Counted from the first letter of the stretch, positions 37,201 through 44,529 are shown. The stretch is DNA of 64,000 bases from PLanc-01 sp034678485 (GCA_034678485.1 JAXDBU010000073.1:1-64000); one strand, 5' to 3'. Numbers and translations are program-made. The notes: generated by a model not told the origin, from the letters alone.

Positions 37201-37434
37201 CCGCAGGAAGCCGGCAGGCTGATACGTGCGGTTCTGATAGACGATTCGTGCCTGGCAGACGTCCGGAAACCGGAATCCGCTGGGGAGAGCCGACACGATC
37301 CGCTCCAACATCTCCGGCAAAGACAGGCTCTCGTCGTTGAGAATGGCGTCTATCCGGTAGAGGCAATTCAGTTCTTTGGCCCGTTCCTGCAACAGACCAA
37401 GCAGATGCTCGTTCGCGTTGTCCCTGTCGGTCAT
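34219..37434 (-). CDS. Fusion protein: sensor domain, PEP-synthase-type ATP-grasp domain, nucleotidyltransferase domain
   Basis: 1,071 residues. The N-terminal 120 residues (RAKELNCLYRIDAIL, ARIVYQNRTYQPAGF) are a GAF-like sensor very similar to that of the histidine kinase at 40775. The middle carries the pyruvate phosphate dikinase/PEP synthase ATP-binding domain (KIGGKATGLFLAQKI near 345, VPLIVRSSSVLEDQAGAAFSG near 450, VDIEFACDGKQFYLLQCRSQ near 690). The swivelling phosphohistidine and PEP-binding domains are not present. The C-terminus is a polymerase-beta-like nucleotidyltransferase with GSVNNGTAGPGSDIDLIIHF. It follows gdhA after 40 bases. Start chosen at MTDRDNANEH (AGG upstream), not at the longer frame that overlaps gdhA. 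Reaction unknown. Confidence 0.88.
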   Translation of the reverse strand: MTDRDNANEHLLGLLQERAKELNCLYRIDAILNDESLSLPEMLERIVSALPSGFRFPDVCQARIVYQNRTYQPAGFLRSDISAVCDLKVQGRVVGLVEVLYTREVPPVEDGFFYDKERQLLKIVADRIVQTIMVRHVKEVACALSSPQPDVGAPAWASPPQWKVVVALLLETDPDMLTYVCRKMLQHLSARSSNAGGNRAAVLNQRAIQPFCSGEVNAPGARMTGKELAQLSEETFTLASQQMSAADIFMRMQRWIQEEKANSLIMAVDRIDGSVGEVVEAISRYYHMLDRHNPSAFPAERWLEVALIRRFLSDKPDFIRIARRFLKIHDFYDITSRLIYPSGSHGKIGGKATGLFLAQKILDRRSGEIPLLAAVKIPKTWYVATDETKEFLQYNRLQGLNEQKYKSLEEVRIEYPQIIQLLKAAHFPPGFVKSLAMALDDFGQVPLIVRSSSVLEDQAGAAFSGKYKSLFLGNQGSKKDRLEAIMDAIAEVYASMYSPDSIQYRAERGMLDLHEEMGILIQEVVGTRIGPYFMPSFAGVAFSNNDFCWSPRIKREDGLVRLVLGLGSRAVDRLNNDFPILMSPGQPELRVNTTPDEIKHYSPKQADVLNLENNTFESIDIGSFLRDYGHGVPDVQHIVSVCRDGYVRATSAIDIDFHRDDPTVTFDGLARNSVFIKTIDRILQVLREEMQTPVDIEFACDGKQFYLLQCRSQNCGPESLPGPIPKDIERGSIIFSASRHVSNGTIPDISHIVYVDPDGYGELQSLDDLVAVGRVVGMINAMLPKRRFILMGPGRWGSRGDVKLGVQVSYADINNAAALMEIARRKSNYVPELSFGTHFFQDLVEANIRYLPLYPDDEGIIFNEAFLTRVTNILPRLLPDYVRLAKVVRVIDVPESADGKLLQISMNGEMGEAIGYLAAHSGSHALPGKERGVNEDAERTDELRFDQEFWRWRAYMAERLAERLDPVAFGVKGAYLTGSVNNGTAGPGSDIDLIIHFQGDAEQLQRLKSWLGGWSVALAQINYLKTGCACEGLLDAHIVTDDEVAARTSFAAKIDAITDPATPLNKSDRKT

Positions 37435-37474
37435 CGGCAACCTGCACTGGCGGCATCGCGTACCGCGGCGCCGT

Positions 37475-38761
37475 CTACCGGACCCACCCACGCATCTTGA
37501 CCGCCTGCACCACGCGGTTGATCGCGATCACGTAGGCCGCATCCCGCATGTACATCTTTCTTTTCAAGGCAAGATCATAGAGGGCCCGGTAGGCGGAGGT
37601 CAACTGACTATCCAGTCTTCGGAGAACCTCATCCTTCTCCCAGAAGAAATTGGTGTTGGACTGGACCTGTTCGAAATAGCTGCATGTCACCCCGCCGGCG
37701 TTGGCCAGGAAGTCGGGGATCACGAAAATGCCCCGCTCCTTGATCACTTCATCCGCATCGGGCGTTGTGGGACCGTTGGCGCCTTCCGCGATGATTTTCA
37801 CCTGCTTGCTGATCCTGCCTACGCTGTCGGCCGTTATCTGGTTCTCCATCGCGGCCGGGACGAGGATATCCACATCCTGGGAGATCCAGTCGTCGCCGGG
37901 GAGCACCTCACAGCCCGCCGCAAGGGCCTTGTCCCTGTCGATGGTGCCATAGGAATTGGTGATGCCGATCAGCATCGCCATATCCAGACCGTCCTTCTTG
38001 CTATTTGTGAACGACTGCTTGGTGCCGTTGTCCCAGCAGGAAACGGCTACCACGGTACCGCCCAGGCTGCTGTAGAGGCTGCCCGCGTACCGGGCGACGT
38101 TCCCAAACCCTTGAATCGCGGCCGTGGTGCCTCGCGGGTCGATCCCCAGGTCCTTGAGAGCTTCGCGTAGGATGTAGATGATGCCATAGCCGGTGGCCTC
38201 AGTCCGGCCCAGCGAACCGCCCATGCCCACGGGCTTGCCCGTGATGAACCCCGGATACCTGCCCCCGTGAATCGTCTCGTATTCGTCGAGCATCCAGAGC
38301 ATGTGTTTGGCGTTCGTCATGACATCGTGCGCCGGCACGTCAACGCAGGGCCCCATGACCCTTGAAAGCTGTCGCACCCAACCCCGGCACAGCCGTTCCT
38401 GTTCGGACTCGCTCAAGTTGTGCGGGTCACAGATCACACCCCCTTTGCCGCCCCCCAGAGGAATGTCCACCATGGCGCATTTCCATGTCATCCACATGGC
38501 AAGGGCCCGAACGGTATCCACCGTCTCCTGGGGATGAAAGCGAACGCCGCCCTTGGCGGGGCCTCTGGCGTCGTTGTGCTGAATCCTGAAGCCCTTGAAC
38601 ACTCTCGTGCTGCCGTCATCCATGTGCACAGGGATCAGAACATGAAACTCCCGCAACGGCTGTCGCAGCAAATCCCGGGTCCCATCGTCGATGCCGATGA
38701 TCGCCGCGACATTGTCAAATTGCGCCTGTGCGGTTGTATAGGGATTGTATGCTCTTTCCAC
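37475..38761 (-). CDS. gdhA: Glutamate dehydrogenase (Glu/Leu/Phe/Val type)
   Basis: Interconverts 2-oxoglutarate plus ammonia and glutamate. 428 residues, usual for the hexameric NAD(P) enzyme. Substrate-site lysines are in ARGPAKGGVRFH and PLGGGKGGVI; VPAHDVMTN carries the catalytic Asp region; AIQGFGNVARYAG is the nucleotide-binding loop; AEGANGPTTPDADE is characteristic. It starts with GTG, with AAAGGAG 11 bases upstream. It sits between the Cys-rich protein gene (about 70 bases upstream) and the fusion gene (40 bases downstream), downstream of a sigma-54 promoter, so nitrogen- or two-component-controlled expression is likely. Confidence 0.96.
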   Translation of the reverse strand: MERAYNPYTTAQAQFDNVAAIIGIDDGTRDLLRQPLREFHVLIPVHMDDGSTRVFKGFRIQHNDARGPAKGGVRFHPQETVDTVRALAMWMTWKCAMVDIPLGGGKGGVICDPHNLSESEQERLCRGWVRQLSRVMGPCVDVPAHDVMTNAKHMLWMLDEYETIHGGRYPGFITGKPVGMGGSLGRTEATGYGIIYILREALKDLGIDPRGTTAAIQGFGNVARYAGSLYSSLGGTVVAVSCWDNGTKQSFTNSKKDGLDMAMLIGITNSYGTIDRDKALAAGCEVLPGDDWISQDVDILVPAAMENQITADSVGRISKQVKIIAEGANGPTTPDADEVIKERGIFVIPDFLANAGGVTCSYFEQVQSNTNFFWEKDEVLRRLDSQLTSAYRALYDLALKRKMYMRDAAYVIAINRVVQAVKMRGWVR

Positions 38762-38829
38762 GGTATCAGTTACTCCTTTCGCTCGGTATTGTCATGTCGC
38801 GTTCGAGCAAATCGGCGACATCCTTTCGA

Positions 38830-39105
38830 CTAACGGTACTCCTCACAATGCCAGACCCCGCCCGGTGAATCCTGCAGCGTGCACGAGCCGCGGTTTTCGC
38901 AATTGCAGCAGAGTCCCATGGCGGTATCGGGGACGCATTCCGCGTCTTCTATGACCGGATCCGGGCGGCTCTCCCCTTCCAGCGGCATCGAGTCATCGAA
39001 TTCCTCACAGAATAGAACGGGGAGTTGGATGCCTTTGCGTCGGGTGCATACCACACTGCTGTTGCACGTCGAGCACAGGCCCCAAGACCGTTCCGGCGAT
39101 GCCAT
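38830..39105 (-). CDS. Small Cys-rich protein with two duplicated four-Cys motifs
   Basis: 91 residues from an ATG preceded by AGGGAGG. Two halves share the order G-L-C-x2-C-x5-C-x12-C-E-E-[FY]: GLCSTCNSSVVC...FCEEFDD and GLCCNCENRGSC...WHCEEYR, so the protein arose by tandem duplication and probably binds two metal ions or an iron-sulfur cluster. I do not know a named family. The first gene after the sigma-54 promoter, followed by gdhA. Potential roles are redox/metal sensor or a partner of the downstream enzymes; none is demonstrated. Confidence 0.8.
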   Translation of the reverse strand: MASPERSWGLCSTCNSSVVCTRRKGIQLPVLFCEEFDDSMPLEGESRPDPVIEDAECVPDTAMGLCCNCENRGSCTLQDSPGGVWHCEEYR

Positions 39106-39164
39106 GGCTGCAACCTCCCTTTCTTCGTGCAAAGTGATCTGTGAAACGGATTGCCATCCATATA

Positions 39165-39179
39165 GCAATGGCCGTACCA
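39165..39179 (-). promoter_or_regulatory. Sigma-54 (RpoN) promoter of the Cys-rich/gdhA/fusion operon
   Basis: Minus strand reads TGGTACGGCCATTGCT. It matches the -24/-12 consensus TGGCAC-N5-TTGC at all but one base, with GG and GC at the strict spacing. The predicted start is near 39153, about 48 bases before the Cys-rich ORF. The sigma-54 activator gene ends about 250 bases upstream on the same strand. Confidence 0.85.
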
Positions 39180-39315
39180 CGCCCGACGAAATTCCACTTC
39201 GCCCACCGGCTATGCTGCCGTAAGTACCCTCCTGGAATCACCTTATGAAATCCGACAAAGACACTCTCGTGGGTCGAGGGCCACACCGCAAGCACACCGG
39301 ATGGGGGTGACAAAG

Positions 39316-39352
39316 GTGGGGAGAATTGGACCGACGGGGAGATTCTCCCCAC
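39316..39352. promoter_or_regulatory. Inverted repeat, possible activator binding site or 3' hairpin
   Basis: Perfect 11-bp arms GTGGGGAGAAT / ATTCTCCCCAC separated by 15 bases, centred about 180 bases upstream of the predicted sigma-54 start. This is the usual place for enhancer sites of NtrC-family activators. It also lies downstream of the regulator gene and could be a hairpin of that transcript, but no U-tract follows. Confidence 0.5.
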
Positions 39353-39428
39353 TGCATGATGGCACCGCAGGACCCTCCTTGCAGGGTCGCCCCCTGTGGT
39401 TGGCCAAGTTGGGCGTGGGGACATCCCC

Positions 39429-40778
39429 CTACAGGTCCAGACGGTGCTGCGTGATCTTTTTCCGCAGGGTCTTGCGATCGATTCCGAGAATCTGGGCCGC
39501 CCGCGTCCTGTTGCCGCCGGTGTTGGCCAGGACGTTGCGAATGTGGTCCGCCTCCACTTCGGCCAGAGTCCGGTTCACGCCGGTGACACGCAACGCGGAG
39601 AACCGCGCAGAGGACGGGAGATCCGGAACTTCGATGATCGGGTCATCGTTCATGACCACGATCCGCTGAATCACATTCTCCAATTCGCGCGCATTGCCCG
39701 GCCAAGCGTAGTTCTGGAGTGCATCCATCGCCTGTTCGGAGAACAGCGGAACTGTCTTGCCCACCTCCGAGGCGAACTTCTCCGCAAAGTGCCGCACCAG
39801 CAACGGAATATCCCCCGCCCTGACGCGCAGGGGCGGAACCTCGATCGCAACGACGTTGATCCGATAGTACAGCTCTTCACGAAACGTCCGGCCTTGGATG
39901 AGGGTCGGCAGATTCTTGTTGGTTGCGGCGATGATCCTCACGTCCACTCTTCTGGCACGCGAATCGCCCACCATCCGAACCTCCTTGTCCTGAAGCACGC
40001 GCAGGAGTTTCACCTGCATGGCGATGCTCGTCTCGGCGATCTCATCGAGGAAGATGGTCCCTCCATCGGCGGTCTGGAAAAAACCGGCGCGCGACTCCTG
40101 GGCGCCGGTGAACGCCCCTTTGACGTAGCCGAACAGCTCACTTTCCAGCAGGCTCTCGGGAATGCCGCCGCAGTTGACCGGCACAAATGGAGCAGAGGCC
40201 CGGGCGCTGCTGTAGTGAATCGCCCGCGCGACGAGTTCCTTGCCGCTGCCGCTTTCACCGGTGATCAGGACGGTGGCGGAGGTCGAAGATGCCTTGCGAA
40301 TCGCGGCGAAGACCTTCTGCATGGCCTGGGATTCGCCAATAAGACCATAGCGGCGCTCGGGCCTCGGTACCGGCCGTACCACCGCTGCACGCCGCTGCTC
40401 GAGCCTGTCCAACGCCCGGCGCACCGCTGCGAGGAGTTCGCCATCGGTAAACGGTTTGGGCACGTATTCCTCCGCTCCGCTCTTGACCGCCTCCACCGCG
40501 CTCTCCACGGTCGCGTATCCGGTAATCATCATCACCGCGATGTTCTTGTAGTTGCCCCGAATGTGCCGGATCAGATCAATGCCGCTGAGCTTGGGCATCT
40601 TCAGGTCGGTGATGACCAAGTCGACGCAAGTCCCCTCCAGAAGGCGGAGGGCATCGACGGCGTTGGGAGCCGCATAGGTCGTGTACCCTTCAGCCGTGAG
40701 ATTCCTCTGGAGAACCTCCAGGGTACTGGGCGTATCATCAACGACAAGAATCGTCTGTCTCCTGTCGGGTGGATTCAT
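39429..40778 (-). CDS. Sigma-54-dependent response regulator (NtrC family)
   Basis: 449 residues: receiver domain (TILVVDDTP, phosphoacceptor Asp in DLVITDLKMP, Lys in VPKPF), AAA+ domain with Walker A GESGSGKE, the sigma-54 contact loop GAFTGA, Walker B GGTIFLDEIAE and R-fingers region, then a Fis-type HTH (NRTRAAQILGIDRKTLRKKI). Phosphorylation by the coupled kinase should trigger sigma-54 open complex formation. The ATG overlaps the kinase stop (ATGA); eight codons of earlier open frame are excluded. The near-consensus sigma-54 promoter about 250 bases downstream is its likely target. Confidence 0.96.
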   Translation of the reverse strand: MNPPDRRQTILVVDDTPSTLEVLQRNLTAEGYTTYAAPNAVDALRLLEGTCVDLVITDLKMPKLSGIDLIRHIRGNYKNIAVMMITGYATVESAVEAVKSGAEEYVPKPFTDGELLAAVRRALDRLEQRRAAVVRPVPRPERRYGLIGESQAMQKVFAAIRKASSTSATVLITGESGSGKELVARAIHYSSARASAPFVPVNCGGIPESLLESELFGYVKGAFTGAQESRAGFFQTADGGTIFLDEIAETSIAMQVKLLRVLQDKEVRMVGDSRARRVDVRIIAATNKNLPTLIQGRTFREELYYRINVVAIEVPPLRVRAGDIPLLVRHFAEKFASEVGKTVPLFSEQAMDALQNYAWPGNARELENVIQRIVVMNDDPIIEVPDLPSSARFSALRVTGVNRTLAEVEADHIRNVLANTGGNRTRAAQILGIDRKTLRKKITQHRLDL

Positions 40779-41947
40779 GATTGCGGCCTGTCCTCTCGGC
40801 AAGGGGCAGAGTCGATGGGCAGTCGAACGGTGAATGTGGTTCCCTTTCCCAGCGTACTGGCGACCTCAATCGTCCCCCCGTGTGATGTGACGATCCCGTG
40901 GACTACGGGCAGCCCCAGACCGGTCCCCTGGTTCACCTCCTTCGTCGTGAAGAAAGGCACAAACAGGCGGTTCTGGACCTCCTCGGTCATTCCCACTCCC
41001 GTGTCTTCGACGGTGCAGACGACATGTCGCTCCTCCAGGCGAGTCTGGACGATGAGTCTTCCCCCCTCCGGCATGGCCTGAACGGCGTTCACCACCAGAT
41101 TGACCAGCACCTGCATCAACTGGCCCGCGTCGGCGGCCAGAACCGGCAACTCGGGCGAGAGCACGCAGACCAGCTCGATCCCTTCCTTCTCCAGGTGATG
41201 CCTGAAAAGGTCGATGGCCTCCACAACCACCCGATTGAGTTCTACAGGCCCCTTGAACGTGGGCGTCTCGCGCGCAAATAGCAGGAGCTTCCTGATGATC
41301 TCTCGAGCATGTAACGACGCGGCCACGATCTTATCGACGTCTTGCCTGCCGGGTGCGGGCAGTGCTGCATCGCGTTTCAGCAACTGAGCGAAACCGAGGA
41401 TGCTGCTGAGCGGCTCGTTCAATTCATGCGCGATGCCTGCTGCCAACTGCCCGATTGTGGCAAGGCGATCCGCATGCATGAGCTGCTTCTGCAGTCGGGT
41501 CCGCTCTTGATCTGCATCCTGATGTTCCACAATGACGGCGATCTGTCGGGCGATCGCGTCTAACAGCTTCCGTTCATCCTTCAGGAAAGGCCCTTCATCC
41601 AAGGCGGGTCTGGCCTCCCGGTAGATGACATCGACGACCCCTCGGCATTTCGCATCCACGACCACCTCGGAACTCTGCCTGGGGCAGCCCTCCTCGAACC
41701 CGGGCGTCTCATATCGCGTTCCATCCAGAACGATACGAGCCGATGCAATCTCCGGGTATTGCCATGCCGGCGGTATCAACTCAACGATGTGCTGAAACAG
41801 TTCGTCAGATGACCCAGTGGACCCCTCAAATATGCGACCGATGCGGTAAAGGCAGCTCAACTCCTTCACCCGTTCGCGCAACGCCTGTGAGGTGTGGTCC
41901 TCGGGCGCCCCCGCCACCTGCCCCTGAATCGCTGTTCGTTTGCCCAT
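40775..41947 (-). CDS. Soluble sensor histidine kinase with GAF-like sensor
   Basis: 390 residues with no membrane segment, so it senses a cytoplasmic signal. The sensor (RVKELSCLYRIGRIF, ARIVLDGTRYETPGF) is of the same type as the N-terminus of the fusion protein at 34219-37434. The HisKA box is AAGIAHELNEPLSSILGFAQ; N box NLVVNAVQAM, G1 DTGVGM, F FVPFFTTK and G2 GTGLGLPVV are all present. It is translationally coupled to the sigma-54 regulator. Nature of the signal is unknown; shared sensor type suggests that kinase and fusion enzyme respond to the same ligand. Confidence 0.95.
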   Translation of the reverse strand: MGKRTAIQGQVAGAPEDHTSQALRERVKELSCLYRIGRIFEGSTGSSDELFQHIVELIPPAWQYPEIASARIVLDGTRYETPGFEEGCPRQSSEVVVDAKCRGVVDVIYREARPALDEGPFLKDERKLLDAIARQIAVIVEHQDADQERTRLQKQLMHADRLATIGQLAAGIAHELNEPLSSILGFAQLLKRDAALPAPGRQDVDKIVAASLHAREIIRKLLLFARETPTFKGPVELNRVVVEAIDLFRHHLEKEGIELVCVLSPELPVLAADAGQLMQVLVNLVVNAVQAMPEGGRLIVQTRLEERHVVCTVEDTGVGMTEEVQNRLFVPFFTTKEVNQGTGLGLPVVHGIVTSHGGTIEVASTLGKGTTFTVRLPIDSAPCREDRPQS

Positions 41948-42180
41948 CGGAGATCACCCTGTTTGTGCGATCCGCATACGCTTTCCCAAAGACGTATTCC
42001 CTATGATTCCGTCGCTTTCCCGACGGTCCTGTGGGCCATGCGAATCTACTTCATGATAGTGAATGGCATCCGGAATCGCAAGTCCCCGGCACAATCCGGC
42101 GCCGGCAAGACAATCAAATGAGACAGCCCACAGCAAGCAGCTCAGCATCACCGACGGAAGCAAGAGATGACTCACGTCAG

Positions 42181-42318
42181 AAGCTCATTTCCAAGTTCAA
42201 TGATGTCTTCGGGACCATTCTCGGACAAACGAGTGTTGAGTGTGGCACGTTCCACGACCTCAGACGCACTGCCATGAGCAACTGGCTCGACAAGGGCCTC
42301 GGTGAGTTCGAGGTCGTG
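42181..42318 (+). pseudogene. Tyrosine recombinase (integrase) fragment
   Basis: The frame reads FNDVFGTILGQT, then CGTFHDLRRTAMSNWLDKGL and EFEVV. HDLRRT is the catalytic His/Arg box of phage-type integrases and the order matches the family, but both ends of the gene and the catalytic Tyr are gone. Directly after it the frame reads VAVIQINDTKYVVLPMD, which resembles the start of HTH or antitoxin-like proteins next to mobile elements. A relic of a mobile element, not an active gene. Confidence 0.7.
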
Positions 42319-42385
42319 CGTCAGCAGCGGGCGTCGCAAGTCGCTGTCATCCAAATCAATGACACAAAATACGTAGTTCTCCCAA

Positions 42386-42415
42386 TGGATAAGCGTGCAC
42401 AGTGCACGATATAAT
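42386..42415 (+). promoter_or_regulatory. Possible promoter with palindromic operator
   Basis: A consensus TATAAT (42410-42415) follows a 15-bp palindrome CGTGCAC-a-GTGCACG (42394-42408) that would fill the spacer to a weak TGGATA (-35) 18 bases upstream. It points towards the PD40 cluster but is 400 bases from the first start codon. Tentative. Confidence 0.35.
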
Positions 42416-42778
42416 TGCGTGCGCATGAGCAAAACAGAGCACAGCAAAAGGGCGGATGGCAGAACCGCTGAACGCTTCTCTGTTTTGTTGGGGGGGGAGT
42501 TTCTGTCGGCCGGCCAAACGCCAGCACCTGACTGAAAGGAGCGGTGGAACATGAGCCCGTCGCATCGCATCTTCGCCGTGCACACCCCGGACGTTCCGAC
42601 ATACCTGTCTTGATGCGGCCGCTCTCTGCCTCTGCCTTAAATCCGCTCCCTGCTTGACATCGCCACACACGAATCCCATGCGGCGGGAGAGAAAGGACGG
42701 TGCCTGCGCTATTTGAGAATCCTCCCATCTGCCTGTACCGGCATGCGAAGGCGCAGGAAGTGTCACGAACGAAGACAA

Positions 42779-42792
42779 GTCGCGTAGGCGAC
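42779..42792 (+). promoter_or_regulatory. 14-nt palindrome in leader of first PD40 gene
   Basis: GTCGCGTAGGCGAC: 5-bp arms GTCGC/GCGAC around GTAG. It ends 21 bases before the ATG, followed by CCAAGAAATGGAGGT. A similar element has exactly the same spacing in front of the second PD40 gene. Confidence 0.6.
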
Positions 42793-42813
42793 CAAGAAAT
42801 GGAGGTACTCAGT

Positions 42814-44472
42814 ATGAATGCGAAAGGAACCTGTTTGATTCTGGCTTGTGTTGTCGTGGCGATCTGCGCCACGTCCAACGTACACGCCGATTTCACCTTT
42901 GGCGAACCCATGAAGGTGGATCTTTCCTGCCTCGGCACGTACGACCATATTGAATGCCTGTCTTACGACGGGCTGGAGATGTACGTGTTAACCGCGGGCC
43001 CCACCGGGCAGGGTGGTGCCGACTTGTGGGTACTGAAACGCACCTCGAAGGATGAAGCGTGGGGCACGCCGGAGCATCTCGGACCCCTTGTCAACACCGC
43101 AAGCATTGAAGAATGCGCCTGTATCTCCGCAGATGGTCTCACACTCTACTTCGATTCGAACCGAGACCATGAGCAGCATGACATCTACATGACGACGCGC
43201 GCGACCCCAGATGCCCCCTGGGGCCCCGCCGTGAGTCTGGGCTCGACGGTGAATCGTCCCAACGCGGGGGACTATTCCCCTTCGATCTCCGCAGATGGTC
43301 TGGAACTGTACTTCTCCTCCTATCGGTCCGGCGGATACGGCCGGAGCGATCTCTACGTGTCGAAACGAGCGACGGTGAATGATGCGTGGGGCCCGCCCAC
43401 GAACCTCGGTTCTGCGGTCAACAGCCCATCGGAGGACATTTGGTGCTCTCTCTCGCCGGACGGCTTGGTGCTGTTCTTTTCGGACCATCCCTTCGGGGGC
43501 GACCCTCCCCGGCCGGGCGGATACGGCAATTGCGACGTGTGGATGACGAGACGCATGAGCCGGTCTTCAGACTGGCAAACACCCGTGAATCTGGGTCCCC
43601 AGGCAAATGGGACTGCCAACGACCTCTATCCGCGCATCTCGCCGGATGGACACACACTGTACCTCTGGTCCAACCGAACGGGCGGCTACTGCACTTGGCA
43701 GGCGGCAGTCATCCCCCTCGTGGACTTCAACTCCGACATGACCGTGAATATCGACGACCTGGTGCTGCTCATCGAACACTGGGGCCAGGACGACCCATTC
43801 TACGACATCGGGCCATTTGCCTGGGGCGACGGCGTGGTGGACGCGGCGGATCTGAAAGTGCTGATGGAGTACTGGGGTCAGGATTTGACGCCGCCCCCTG
43901 TCGAAGCGATCGCGCACTGGAAGCTCGACGAGACGGACGGCCTGATCGCGTACGACTGCGTGGGCAACAAACACGGCACGCTCGTGGGCTCGCCGGTATG
44001 GCAGCCCCAGTCCGGTTGGATCGATGGCGCCCTCGCGTTTGATGGAGTCGATGACTACGTGGCCATCGACAGGATCCTCAATCCCCTTCATGGTCCCTTC
44101 AGCGTGTTCGCCTGGGTCAAGGGCGGTGGCCCGGGCCAGGTGGTCGCCTCGCAACAGGCGGGCGCGAACTGGCTCATGGCCGACGCGGAAGGCGAATTGA
44201 TGACCCAACTGGGCGTCATGGCGGTCGGCAGCGAGTTGTATTCGCAGGTCAAGATTGACGATGGGCAGTGGCACCGCATCGGCTTCACCTGGGATACCTT
44301 GCACCGCAGGCTCTATGTGGACGAGGTTCTGGTCGCGGAAGACGCACAGACCGGTCTGGCGAGTTCCTATGGTCGCCACTACATCGGCTGTGCCAAGGAC
44401 TCCGCCGCCGGCGCCTTTTTCTCGGGCTTGATCGACGATGTCCGAATCTACGACCGGGCAGTGAAACCTTAG
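42814..44472 (+). CDS. Exported PD40 beta-propeller protein with dockerin-like and LamG domains
   Basis: 552 residues from an ATG with GGAGG upstream; signal peptide TCLILACVVVAICATSNVHA. Five or six PD40/TolB-like blades of the pattern S-x-DGLxLYFxSxR...D-[IL]-[YW]-[VM]-x-x-R run to about residue 300. Next comes a dockerin-like pair (VDFNSDMTVNIDDLVLLIEHWGQ, quoted in part as VNIDDLVLLIEHWGQDD, and GDGVVDAADLKVLMEYWGQD). The C-terminus is a LamG/concanavalin-like domain (IAHWKLDETDGLIAYD to IDDVRIYDRAVKP). First of three tandem paralogues. Exported, possibly attached to a cohesin-bearing partner; ligand unknown. Confidence 0.9.
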   Translation: MNAKGTCLILACVVVAICATSNVHADFTFGEPMKVDLSCLGTYDHIECLSYDGLEMYVLTAGPTGQGGADLWVLKRTSKDEAWGTPEHLGPLVNTASIEECACISADGLTLYFDSNRDHEQHDIYMTTRATPDAPWGPAVSLGSTVNRPNAGDYSPSISADGLELYFSSYRSGGYGRSDLYVSKRATVNDAWGPPTNLGSAVNSPSEDIWCSLSPDGLVLFFSDHPFGGDPPRPGGYGNCDVWMTRRMSRSSDWQTPVNLGPQANGTANDLYPRISPDGHTLYLWSNRTGGYCTWQAAVIPLVDFNSDMTVNIDDLVLLIEHWGQDDPFYDIGPFAWGDGVVDAADLKVLMEYWGQDLTPPPVEAIAHWKLDETDGLIAYDCVGNKHGTLVGSPVWQPQSGWIDGALAFDGVDDYVAIDRILNPLHGPFSVFAWVKGGGPGQVVASQQAGANWLMADAEGELMTQLGVMAVGSELYSQVKIDDGQWHRIGFTWDTLHRRLYVDEVLVAEDAQTGLASSYGRHYIGCAKDSAAGAFFSGLIDDVRIYDRAVKP

Positions 44473-44494
44473 AGAGCATCAACCACCACGATAC

Positions 44495-44508
44495 GTCGCA
44501 CATGCGAC
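44495..44508 (+). promoter_or_regulatory. 14-nt palindrome in leader of second PD40 gene
   Basis: GTCGCACATGCGAC: 6-bp arms with a 2-base centre. It ends 21 bases before the ATG, followed by CCAACCCATGGAGGT, like the element at 42779. Arms are conserved in pairing although the centre differs. Confidence 0.6.
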
Positions 44509-44529
44509 CAACCCATGGAGGTAACAACC

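Larger units (their letters stand above)
41948..42778. other. Gene-poor region with integrase remnant and possible promoter
   Basis: About 830 bases between the kinase start and the first PD40 gene. It holds a tyrosine-recombinase fragment and a TATAAT-containing palindrome (both annotated). No intact gene or RNA was recognised. Confidence 0.5.

Noticed and set aside
35182..37500. 772-codon plus-strand open frame over the fusion gene
   Set aside because: Antisense shadow; the minus-strand gene shows three domain types with intact motifs.
39316..39352. Inverted repeat as rho-independent terminator of the regulator gene
   Set aside because: Long 15-base loop and no U-tract on the minus strand; an enhancer site is more likely.
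42235..42250. TGGCACG on the plus strand as a sigma-54 site
   Set aside because: The -12 element TTGC is missing at the required spacing; it is part of the integrase fragment.
42654..42659. Consensus TTGACA as -35 of the PD40 gene
   Set aside because: No acceptable -10 box lies at 15-19 bases; the downstream sequence is CATGCG.
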